Of a stretch of DNA of 10,986 nucleotides, positions 1-4,769 are shown one piece after another. The number at the start of each line of letters is the position of its first letter. The first letter of the stretch is position 1. Both the position numbers and the translations under genes were made by a program. Source of the stretch: an uncultured Clostridium sp. (GTDB lineage: Bacteria; Bacillota; Clostridia; TANB77; CAG-508); contig USQA01000020.1 in the NCBI GenBank assembly GCA_900556695.1, positions 1-10,986 of the forward strand, written 5' to 3'. The notes below the pieces were generated by a model that was not told the DNA's origin, ran no database searches, and saw nothing but the letters and a program-made list of their open reading frames with translations.

Positions 1-41
1 ATTTTACTTAATAAAAATAATGTAGAGGAGAGAAATAAAAA

Positions 42-503
42 ATGGAAAAAATAAGAGGTTTCGAAATAGCAAAAGGATTTGAGGATAAAGGAATAAATTT
101 ACCAATAAGAAAAACAAAATATTCAGCAGGATATGATGTAGAAGCAGCAGAAGATGTAACTATTCCAAGTTTTGAAAAGGGAATGAATCCAGTACTTGTA
201 AAAACAGGCATAAAAGCTTATATGCAAGATGATGAAATGTTATTATTATATAATAGAAGTTCAAACCCAAAGAAAAAAGGATTAATTTTATCAAATAGTG
301 TTGGGGTAGTAGATAAAGATTACTATGGAAATCCGGATAACGATGGACATATTATGTTTGCATTTTATAATATAAAAAGTGAAGACATAGAAATAAAAAA
401 AGGTGAAGTAATAGGACAAGCAATATTCCAAAAATATCTAGTATCAGACGATGATTCAGCAGAAGGAGAAAGATTAGGAGGATTTGGATCAACTAATAAA
501 TAA
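42..503 (+). CDS. dut: dUTP diphosphatase (dUTPase), trimeric family
   Basis: This enzyme hydrolyses dUTP to dUMP and pyrophosphate in the cytoplasm, keeping uracil out of DNA and feeding dTMP synthesis. All five motifs of the homotrimeric family are visible in the 153 residues: motif 1 AGYDVEAAED (29-38), motif 2 NRSSNPKKKG (71-80), motif 3 around GVVDKDYYG (88-96) with the catalytic Asp expected at D91, motif 4 KKGEVIGQAIF (119-129), and the Gly-rich C-terminal motif 5 RLGGFGSTNK (144-153). Motif 3 has a short insertion (NPDNDGH) that I associate with a Firmicute/phage branch. The ATG at 42 follows GAGGAG at 25-30, an 11-nt spacing. The gene stands alone, ends in a hairpin terminator at 580-611, and has its promoter outside the window or in the first 20 bases. 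Family assignment is secure. Whether it is the housekeeping or a prophage-derived copy cannot be decided. Confidence 0.93.
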   Translation: MEKIRGFEIAKGFEDKGINLPIRKTKYSAGYDVEAAEDVTIPSFEKGMNPVLVKTGIKAYMQDDEMLLLYNRSSNPKKKGLILSNSVGVVDKDYYGNPDNDGHIMFAFYNIKSEDIEIKKGEVIGQAIFQKYLVSDDDSAEGERLGGFGSTNK

Positions 504-579
504 AAAAAGTTCAAAAAAAATAAAAAAACTTATAACCTTACGTAGATAGGCAATACAACTAAAATATACATAAAAAATT

Positions 580-611
580 AATGATAAAGGCTTTGACTTT
601 TATCATTTTTT
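580..611 (+). terminator. Intrinsic terminator of dut, overlapping the next promoter
   Basis: AATGATAAA (580-588) pairs with TTTATCATT (599-607). Two further closing pairs (G589-T598, G590-C597) extend it, leaving a six-base loop, and a short T run to 611 follows. It is the only good hairpin with a T tail between dut and the next gene. The loop and 3' arm contain the -35 hexamer of the carD promoter (593-598), so one stretch of DNA ends one transcript and starts the next. Confidence 0.7.
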
Positions 612-621
612 GTTGTATAAT
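593..621 (+). promoter_or_regulatory. Sigma-A type promoter of the CarD-family gene
   Basis: TTGACT (593-598) and a perfect TATAAT (616-621) are separated by exactly 17 nt. This predicts a start near 628 and a leader of about 94 nt before the ATG at 722. It is one of the best promoter matches in the window. Confidence 0.8.
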
Positions 622-640
622 AAATATGGTTAAAAAATCC

Positions 641-683
641 AGTAAAGTTATTGTAATATTGACATAACTTTATTATCTTTTTT
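641..683 (+). promoter_or_regulatory. Leader hairpin with T tract (possible attenuator) upstream of carD
   Basis: TAAAGTTAT (643-651) and ATAACTTTA (664-672) form a perfect 9-bp stem, extendable by G642-T673 and A641-T674, with a 12-nt loop. A run of six T (678-683) follows. It lies between the predicted transcription start (about 628) and the ribosome binding site (AAGGAG, 707-712), so it would form in the carD leader RNA. The stem is A+T rich and the T run starts four bases after it, so termination may be weak. As DNA, the same dyad could serve as an operator. Confidence 0.45.
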
Positions 684-721
684 GACAAAAAATATCGAAA
701 TGCTGAAAGGAGTTGACTTAC

Positions 722-1291
722 ATGTTTGGTGTAGGTGACAAAATTGTATACCCAATGCATGGAGCAGGGGTAATTGATTCAATAGAAGAAAAAGATATAT
801 TAGGAGAGAAACAATCTTACTACATATTAAAGATGCCAGGAGAAGTAAAAATAATGGTACCAACAGCAAAGGCTGAATCAATAGGAGTAAGAAATATAAT
901 AGATAAAAGTTCAGCGGATAAAGTAATAGGAATACTTGAAAAAGATGAAACAGAAATGGATAAAAACTGGAATAAAAGATACAGAGACAATATGGATAAA
1001 ATGAAAAGTGGAGATATCTATGAGATTGCCGATGTAGTTAGAAATTTAAGTTTTAAGCAAAAAGAAAAAGGTTTATCAACAGGAGAAAAGAAAATGTTAA
1101 ATAATGCTAAACAAATTTTAGTTAGTGAATTAGTTTTAGCAGAACATGCATCACAAGAAGAAGTTGAAGAGCTAGTAGAAAATAAAATAAACACATCATA
1201 TATGATGTTTAGAGCTGATAATGTTGCACAAGAAAGTGTAGTAAACAAATTTATACCATTTGATGGAACAGGAACATCAGAAAATTTATAA
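722..1291 (+). CDS. CarD family transcriptional regulator
   Basis: This is a CarD/CdnL-type protein, a family that binds the RNA polymerase beta subunit near promoters and tunes open-complex stability, often for rRNA and stress genes. The N-terminal RNAP-interaction (Tudor-like, shared with TRCF/Mfd) domain is clear in residues 1-60: it starts MFGVGDKIVYPMHGAGVI and continues with a YYILKMP strand. Residues 70-189 are mainly charged helix, as in the C-terminal DNA-binding helical domain of the family. The 189-residue length is within the normal range. I chose the ATG at 722 because AAGGAG at 707-712 lies 9 nt upstream. A TTG at 713 would abut the ribosome binding site. The gene is monocistronic, with its own promoter (593-621), a structured leader and a terminator at 1309-1333. 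Family assignment is strong; the regulon is unknown. Confidence 0.92.
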   Translation: MFGVGDKIVYPMHGAGVIDSIEEKDILGEKQSYYILKMPGEVKIMVPTAKAESIGVRNIIDKSSADKVIGILEKDETEMDKNWNKRYRDNMDKMKSGDIYEIADVVRNLSFKQKEKGLSTGEKKMLNNAKQILVSELVLAEHASQEEVEELVENKINTSYMMFRADNVAQESVVNKFIPFDGTGTSENL

Positions 1292-1308
1292 TAAATATGA
1301 AAAATAAG

Positions 1309-1333
1309 CATTGCATATAAGCAATGTTTTTTT
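1309..1333 (+). terminator. Intrinsic terminator of the CarD-family gene
   Basis: CATTGC (1309-1314) and GCAATG (1321-1326) form a 6-bp stem with a six-base loop, followed directly by seven T (1327-1333). It begins 17 nt after the carD stop codon. Confidence 0.85.
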
Positions 1334-1429
1334 GATAGTACTAAATGTTATGAACAAAATTTTTTATCCTGTTTTACAGGTTGATATATAGGCATTTTTA
1401 TAAAAATAATTTTTTAAGGAGGAAAATTT

Positions 1430-1600
1430 ATGGGACTTATTGGAGGAATTACTTGTGCAGTAAGTGGTGGTTATGGAGAAACTCAATATGTAAGGTATGG
1501 TAAGAAATCATTTTGGACATTTGCTGTTGGAGCTAAGAAGTATGAATATATATTCTATGTTCCGACAGACACAATTGTACGAGATGTGTCATTAGGTTAA
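1430..1600 (+). CDS. Small hypothetical protein, 56 residues
   Basis: I do not recognise this protein. An ATG at 1430 sits 7 nt after a perfect AGGAGG-type ribosome binding site (AAGGAGG, 1416-1422). The frame is open for 56 codons and ends TAA at 1598-1600, with a strong terminator starting only 8 nt later. The protein starts MGLIGGITCAVSGG and then has an aromatic-rich segment with YVRYGKKSFWTFAVGAKKYE and ends PTDTIVRDVSLG. There is one Cys (residue 9). The start is mildly hydrophobic and Gly-rich but too short and interrupted for a convincing membrane helix. It is preceded by the carD terminator, so it is an independent unit, although I could not place a convincing promoter in 1334-1410. 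It could be a real small protein or the remnant of a longer gene. The ribosome binding site and dedicated terminator favour a real gene. Confidence 0.65.
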   Translation: MGLIGGITCAVSGGYGETQYVRYGKKSFWTFAVGAKKYEYIFYVPTDTIVRDVSLG

Positions 1601-1607
1601 AATGAGA

Positions 1608-1640
1608 GAGTGGGTAGGAATTTTCCCACTCATTTTTATT
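1608..1640 (+). terminator. Intrinsic terminator of the 56-residue ORF
   Basis: GAGTGGG (1608-1614) and CCCACTC (1625-1631) form a G+C-rich 7-bp stem with a 10-nt loop, followed by ATTTTTATT. An overlapping alternative, AATGAG (1601-1606) with CTCATT (1629-1634), could extend it on the outside. Confidence 0.85.
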
Positions 1641-1758
1641 TATTAAATAAAAAATATAGTAGACTATTCTATTTAATTGCATATTTTTTAGTTATATATT
1701 TATTTTAAAATTTAACTTACTTTAAATATTTAATATGCGTTAAGAATTTTAGGTCAAG

Positions 1759-1787
1759 TTGAAATCTTAGGTAAAATATAGTATAAT
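1759..1787 (+). promoter_or_regulatory. Sigma-A type promoter of the TPM-lemA operon
   Basis: TTGAAA (1759-1764) and TATAAT (1782-1787) are spaced 17 nt apart, predicting a start near 1794. The transcript would begin almost at once with a small hairpin, TAAGC/GCTTA at 1797-1811, which could protect the 5' end. The rest of 1641-1758 is A+T-rich sequence in which I see nothing definite. Confidence 0.75.
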
Positions 1788-1831
1788 ATTTATATGTAAG
1801 CTTTGAGCTTATTTAACATAGATCAAAATAA

Positions 1832-1847
1832 TCAGATTGTAATCTGA
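1832..1847 (+). promoter_or_regulatory. Perfect dyad in the TPM gene leader
   Basis: TCAGATTGTAATCTGA is a 7-bp perfect inverted repeat with a 2-nt centre, about 40 nt downstream of the predicted transcription start and just before the purine-rich ribosome binding region (GAAAGGAAGG, 1848-1857). It could be an operator or a short RNA hairpin that affects ribosome access. No T run follows, so it is not a terminator. Confidence 0.35.
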
Positions 1848-1865
1848 GAAAGGAAGGAAAAAGAA

Positions 1866-2609
1866 ATGAACAAAAAACGGATAATTTCTTATGTGATGTT
1901 ACTTATTACTTTTGTGATTATGCTTACAGGATGTACTACATCTGAGAAAATCCCAATTCCGAAAGTTGAGAAGGATGTCTACATTTATGATGAGGATAAT
2001 ATCATTGATGATGATGTAGAGGAGAAACTCAACAAGATGTTAGTAGAACTTGAAAAAAAGTCAGAAGTAGAGTTCGTTGTTGTATCAGTGGAAAGTTTAC
2101 TTGACAGAAGTATTGAAGATTATGCAAATAATTTGTTTAATACTTTGGGTATCGGGAAAAAAGAAAAAGATAATGGATTATTACTTTTATTTTCTCGGTC
2201 TGATAAAAAAGTTAGACTTGAAATTGGAAGAGGGCTAGAAGGATGCCTAAATGATTCAAAATGCGGTCGAATTCTTGATGACTACTTTGTTCCTTACCGT
2301 GAAAACGATGAATATACCAAAGCAACAGAAATGACAGTAAAAGCTGTTTTAAATGTTGTTGCCGAAGAATATAAAATCGGTATTCAAGGTTTGGAAAAGA
2401 ATTTACCTGTTAAAGATGATTCTGATGATGAAATACCATTATGGGTATGGATAATAATTGTGATAATTATTGTTGCAGGAATAATTATTACTTCTTACTT
2501 TAGTGGTGGTAATTCATCAGGAGGAGAATTCTATGGCGGATCTTCAAGTGGCTTTTCTGGAGGAGGATTTGGTGGAGGTTTTTCCGGTGGCGGAGGTGCA
2601 TCAAGATAG
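1866..2609 (+). CDS. TPM domain (YgcG family) lipoprotein
   Basis: This 247-residue protein has a lipoprotein signal peptide with lipobox LTGC (C23), a TPM domain at about 38-168, a charged DDSDDE linker, a membrane helix at about 192-212 (WVWIIIVIIIVAGIIITSY), and a Gly/Ser-rich tail (213-247) ending in GGGGASR. The TPM signatures IEDYANNLF, GIGKKEKDNGLLLLFS and VRLEIGRGLEG are plain. TPM domains occur in extracytoplasmic proteins; some plant and bacterial members have phosphatase or photosystem-repair roles, but the role of this type is not established. The predicted topology has the domain outside the cell, tethered at both ends, with the Gly-rich tail in the cytoplasm. The ATG at 1866 follows AAGGAAGG. 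lemA starts 57 nt downstream with no terminator between, and the TPM-LemA pairing is common in bacteria, so the two probably act in one envelope complex. Confidence 0.9.
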   Translation: MNKKRIISYVMLLITFVIMLTGCTTSEKIPIPKVEKDVYIYDEDNIIDDDVEEKLNKMLVELEKKSEVEFVVVSVESLLDRSIEDYANNLFNTLGIGKKEKDNGLLLLFSRSDKKVRLEIGRGLEGCLNDSKCGRILDDYFVPYRENDEYTKATEMTVKAVLNVVAEEYKIGIQGLEKNLPVKDDSDDEIPLWVWIIIVIIIVAGIIITSYFSGGNSSGGEFYGGSSSGFSGGGFGGGFSGGGGASR

Positions 2610-2610
2610 C

Positions 2611-2650
2611 AACTAAGAAATTGTAAATTAAAACAACAAACTAAGAAATT
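2611..2650 (+). repeat. Two 12-bp direct repeats in the TPM-lemA gap
   Basis: AACTAAGAAATT occurs at 2611-2622 and again at 2639-2650, 28 bp apart start to start. The second copy runs directly into the lemA ribosome binding site AGGAGG (2651-2656). It may be a small duplication from rearrangement or part of an RNA control site. I know of no named element that matches. Confidence 0.5.
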
Positions 2651-2665
2651 AGGAGGTAATTGACA

Positions 2666-3241
2666 ATGAAAAATGGAACAAAAGTATTAATTGGTAGCGG
2701 TGTAGTAGTAGTATTGATACTAATCTGGTTTTTTGGAACTAGAAACAGTTTGGTCTCTTTGAAAGAAGAGGTCGAAATGCAGCAGTCTCAAATTGAGACA
2801 ACGCTCCAAAGGCGGAGTGACCTTATTCCAAATTTGGTAGCAACCGTTAAGGGGTATGCAAACCATGAGGAAAAAGTATTCACAGAAATTGCTGAGGCAA
2901 GGTCCAAACTTGCTGGAAGTATAAAAAGCGGAGATATGAAAAGTATCAGTGAAGCAAATGATACTTTGGATTCTGCTCTTAGTAGATTGCTTGCAATTTC
3001 GGAGAATTATCCAGACCTCAAAGCTAGTGAACAATTTATTGCATTACAGGATGAATTGGCGGGAACGGAAAATAGAATTTCTGTAGCAAGACAGCATTAC
3101 AATGAAAAGGTAAATACTTATAACACAGAAGTTCAAAAATTCCCTACAAGTATAGTCGCTGGAATGAGTGGCTATTATCCTTTACAGTATTTTGAAGCTG
3201 ATGAGGCGGCAAAGGAAGTCCCTAAAGTGGATTTCAATTAA
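2666..3241 (+). CDS. lemA: LemA family protein
   Basis: LemA proteins are small membrane-anchored, mostly helical proteins of unsettled biochemical role, often encoded beside TPM/YgcG or HtpX-like proteins. This one has 191 residues, a normal length. An N-terminal membrane helix (about 7-23, VLIGSGVVVVLILIWFF) is followed by the helical domain with the family signatures LQRRSDLIPNLVATVKGY (48-65), ENYPDLKAS with GTENRISVAR (about 113-142), and FPTSIVAGMSGY (159-170). The soluble part is expected outside the cell. I chose the ATG at 2666, 9 nt after AGGAGG (2651-2656). The in-frame TTG at 2660 lies only 3 nt after it. It is the second gene of the operon driven from 1759-1787 and ends at a strong terminator (3256-3292). 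G+C looks a little higher than in dut and carD. Confidence 0.93.
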   Translation: MKNGTKVLIGSGVVVVLILIWFFGTRNSLVSLKEEVEMQQSQIETTLQRRSDLIPNLVATVKGYANHEEKVFTEIAEARSKLAGSIKSGDMKSISEANDTLDSALSRLLAISENYPDLKASEQFIALQDELAGTENRISVARQHYNEKVNTYNTEVQKFPTSIVAGMSGYYPLQYFEADEAAKEVPKVDFN

Positions 3242-3255
3242 CTACCTAAAAAATG

Positions 3256-3292
3256 AAAATAGGATGGCATAAATATGCTGTCCTATTTTTAT
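3256..3292 (+). terminator. Intrinsic terminator of the TPM-lemA operon
   Basis: AAAATAGGA (3256-3264) pairs with TCCTATTTT (3281-3289). The stem continues through two G-T pairs into GCAT/ATGC (3267-3270 with 3275-3278) around an AAAT loop, giving about 15 bp in all, with a T-rich tail. Confidence 0.9.
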
Positions 3293-3523
3293 TAATAAAT
3301 ATATTATTTACTATAATGTAAGTGTTATAACTTTAATTGATAACTTTATATGCATAAATTTTAATTTTTTCAGAAACATAAATATTAAATTTTTATGACA
3401 ATGTTACTTTTTTTTGATATTTATTGTAAAAAATAAATCATTATGATATAAATTTAAATGCAATGTTTAAAAACATTTAATATTAAAGCACAAAATCATG
3501 TGAAATTCAATTTGTTTATAAAT
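3293..3523. other. Very A+T-rich intergenic region
   Basis: No open frame with a ribosome binding site, no RNA gene and no clear promoter is visible. The only structure noted is a small dyad, AATGTTT/AAACATT, at 3462-3477. By the orientation of the tRNA fragment at 3565-3622, this would be the original chromosomal sequence downstream of the tRNA gene. Confidence 0.5.
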
Positions 3524-3563
3524 AAAAACCCCAAGTATATTTTACAAACTACTTGAGGTTTTT
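3524..3563 (-). terminator. Terminator downstream of the tRNA-Leu 3' fragment
   Basis: AAAAACCCCAAGTA (3524-3537) and TACTTGAGGTTTTT (3550-3563) form a stem of about 14 bp with one G-T-type mismatch and a 12-nt loop. Read on the minus strand it starts 2 nt after the tRNA CCA end and finishes in a T run, as expected for the terminator of the original tRNA gene. It is also usable on the plus strand. Confidence 0.8.
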
Positions 3564-3564
3564 A

Positions 3565-3622
3565 TGGTGCAGATGGCCGGAATCGAACCGGCACGGTGTT
3601 TAACCACCGCAGGATTTTAAGT
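3565..3622 (-). pseudogene. 3' fragment of tRNA-Leu(TAA), probable attachment site
   Basis: On the minus strand this reads as the 3' portion of a class II tRNA. It has an anticodon loop CTTAAAA with anticodon TAA (3615-3621), the 3' anticodon strand TCCTG (3610-3614), a long variable arm (GGTGGTTAAACACC), a T arm GCCGG-TTCGATT-CCGGC, the acceptor 3' strand CATCTGC, and discriminator A plus encoded CCA (3565-3568). The long variable arm and TAA anticodon identify tRNA-Leu. Upstream of the loop, only A (3622) could pair; the expected CAGGA, D arm and 5' acceptor strand (predicted GCAGATG) are absent. The gene is therefore not functional. The break in the anticodon stem-loop is a typical crossover point for tyrosine integrases at tRNA genes. 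The missing 5' side faces right, so the element lies to the right and 3565-3622 is the direct-repeat copy (attR or attL) left at one junction. Confidence 0.85.
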
Positions 3623-3927
3623 TATTCTATCATTTTAATGCTTAGTTATGAATAATACTCTTTAATCCTGTTATTTTTGTACTCAAAACCTTATTATTTC
3701 AAACTATTTCGCTTGTTTTTATTGTAACATAAATAATTAAAAATTTATATAAATCTGACACAACTTTTTCAAGTTTTGTTAGAAATCTGTTAGAAAAATT
3801 TTAAACAGTATTTATTCTAAAAAAATCTCAAATTTATCTAAAATCAAATTTTGCATATTTAAAAATTCAAAACGGACAGGGATAAGTTTATTACCTGTTC
3901 TAATTTTTCGCCACAAAATCGATTGTC
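3623..3927. other. Non-coding element end between the att site and rep
   Basis: There is no gene in these 305 bases. What can be seen: an inverted copy of the tRNA anticodon-arm sequence, AATCCTG (3664-3670) against CAGGATT (3610-3616); two copies of TGTTAGAAA at 3777-3785 and 3788-3796, 11 bp apart, which could be integrase arm or accessory-protein sites; and a hairpin GGACAGG/CCTGTTC (3874-3880 with 3894-3900, one G-T pair) followed by TAATTTTT, possibly a weak terminator or an operator ahead of rep. No promoter close to consensus was found. Confidence 0.45.
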
Positions 3928-3948
3928 GTGCGAAGGAAAGGAAAATAT

Positions 3949-4503
3949 ATGCAAGATTTTAATTTTTACAAAGTTAATGAAACTTTAAACCATAAATATT
4001 ATCAAATACCACAGGAATTATTTATAAATCCATTATATAAAAATGCATTAAATTCTGATAGTAAATTGTTATATGGTTTTCTATTAGATAGATTATCTTT
4101 ATCTATAAAGAATAATTGGCATGATGAAAATGGAAATGTTTATTTGATATTTACTAGAAAAGAAGTACAAGATAAATTAAATCTATCTGATAAAACTGTT
4201 ACTAAAGCATTTAAACAACTATCAGATGTTAATTTAATATATGAAAAGAAACAAGGTTTTAGCAAACCTAAACTTATATATGTTGCAAAAATACAACATC
4301 AAAATATAGAAATATCACATAATCGTAAAAATTACGATTATATAAACGGAGATTCTACGATTACCGAATCGGAAAATTTCCGTGCAATCAATACTAATAA
4401 TAATTATACTTATATAAAAAATAAAGCAAATAAAAATTCAATGAAATATTCTGGTAGAGATTATTCTCCTGAATTTTTAAACAGCTTATATGCTAATGTC
4501 TAA
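3949..4503 (+). CDS. Replication initiator protein A (RepA_N domain)
   Basis: RepA_N proteins start theta replication of many Firmicute plasmids and are common in integrative elements. The N-terminal domain is easily recognised in residues 5-113: YYQIPQELF, then SDSKLLYGFLLDRLSLSIKN, NGNVYLIFTRKEV, a winged-helix segment LNLSDKTVTKAFKQLSDVNLI and the wing KKQGFSKPKLIYV. Residues 120-184 are low-complexity and Asn-rich; the usual large, host-specific C-terminal domain is absent, so at 184 residues it is short for a plasmid initiator, as often in integrated elements. I chose the ATG at 3949, which follows AAGGAAAGG (3934-3942) by 6 nt. A GTG at 3928 would place the ribosome binding site inside the gene. 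Downstream lie a terminator (4542-4591), the oriT-like region and the relaxase gene on the same strand. It may maintain the excised circle. Confidence 0.88.
   Translation: MQDFNFYKVNETLNHKYYQIPQELFINPLYKNALNSDSKLLYGFLLDRLSLSIKNNWHDENGNVYLIFTRKEVQDKLNLSDKTVTKAFKQLSDVNLIYEKKQGFSKPKLIYVAKIQHQNIEISHNRKNYDYINGDSTITESENFRAINTNNNYTYIKNKANKNSMKYSGRDYSPEFLNSLYANV
4319..4381 (+). repeat. Dyads and repeated 8-mers inside rep, candidate origin
   Basis: A perfect 10-bp inverted repeat, ATAATCGTAA and TTACGATTAT (4319-4328 and 4332-4341), is followed by a second TACGATTA at 4356-4363, 23 bp after the first (4333-4340), then CCGAATCGG (4364-4372) and CGGAAAATTTCCG (4370-4382). The cluster encodes the poorly conserved linker after the RepA_N domain. 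Known RepA_N plasmids such as pSK41 carry their origin iterons inside the rep coding region, so this is a candidate replication origin. The repeats are seen; the function is inferred. Confidence 0.5.
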
Positions 4504-4517
4504 TGACCTTAGCAAAG

Positions 4518-4541
4518 CACAAAAGCAGATATGCTTTTGTG
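4518..4541 (+). other. Perfect 10-bp hairpin downstream of rep
   Basis: CACAAAAGCA (4518-4527) and TGCTTTTGTG (4532-4541) enclose a GATA loop. No T run follows, so by itself it is not a terminator. It begins 14 nt after the rep stop and may stabilise the rep mRNA or be part of the element's single-strand processing region. Confidence 0.6.
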
Positions 4542-4591
4542 AAAATAGCAATATAAAAATTGGTTATCAATTTTTGTGTTGCTATTTTTTT
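4542..4591 (+). terminator. Strong terminator after rep
   Basis: AAAATAGCAA (4542-4551) pairs with TTGCTATTTT, and an inner stem AAAAATTG/CAATTTTT (about 4555-4562 with 4568-4575) continues across a small internal loop, followed by a T run reaching 4591. It separates rep from the oriT-mob segment. Confidence 0.8.
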
Positions 4592-4621
4592 ACCTAAATT
4601 GCAATAAGCAAATTTAGGTAA
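4590..4621 (+). repeat. 11-bp inverted repeat between rep terminator and oriT
   Basis: TTACCTAAATT (4590-4600) and AATTTAGGTAA (4611-4621) form a perfect inverted repeat around a 10-nt centre GCAATAAGCA. There is no T tail in either direction. It sits between the terminator and the nick region and could be a relaxase-accessory or repressor binding site, or part of a single-strand structure. Confidence 0.6.
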
Positions 4622-4628
4622 AACGGGT

Positions 4629-4699
4629 GTAGGGTGTCCCTACCACACTGACACTTTTTCCTATAAGGGAAAAAAAGTGTCGTAGTGTGTTACAACACA
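4629..4699 (+). other. Candidate origin of transfer (oriT), pMV158-type nick site
   Basis: TAGTGTG (4683-4689) followed by TTA (4690-4692) equals the decamer TAGTGTG/TTA that MobM nicks in pMV158 (recalled, established for MOB_V). As in pMV158 it lies on the 3' side of an inverted repeat: CACACT plus GACACTTTTTCC (4644-4661) pair with GG, A5, GTGTC and AGTGTG (4668-4689), with small bulges and a TATAAG loop. A second, alternative dyad TGTGTT/AACACA (4686-4699) spans the nick, and GTAGGG/CCCTAC (4629-4643) flanks the left. The cognate MOB_V relaxase gene starts 78 nt downstream. The predicted nick is between 4689 and 4690 on the plus strand. Confidence 0.75.
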
Positions 4700-4769
4700 A
4701 TTTTAAAAAGAGAAAAATTTTAATCAGTATAGTGTTATTCTGCTGTGCTAGAAATGGAGGAATTTATAT

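Noticed and set aside
8..211. Minus-strand open frames over dut, carD and lemA (8-211, 578-881, 1018-1311, 2720-3034)
   Set aside because: They are antisense shadows of confidently identified genes, with no start signals of their own.
682..710. Second promoter upstream of carD from TTGACA at 682-687
   Set aside because: No acceptable -10 lies at 16-18 nt; the position falls on the ribosome binding site.
3610..3670. A split tRNA or intron-bearing tRNA-Leu, because CAGGA reappears about 50 bp upstream of the fragment on the minus strand
   Set aside because: There is no D arm or 5' acceptor strand further upstream, the insert is far too short for a group I intron, and the integration-scar explanation fits the neighbouring rep and mob genes.
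3928..3948. GTG start at 3928 for rep, and TTG starts at 713 (carD) and 2660 (lemA)
   Set aside because: In each case an ATG a few codons downstream has a strong ribosome binding site at normal spacing, while the alternative start overlaps or abuts that site.
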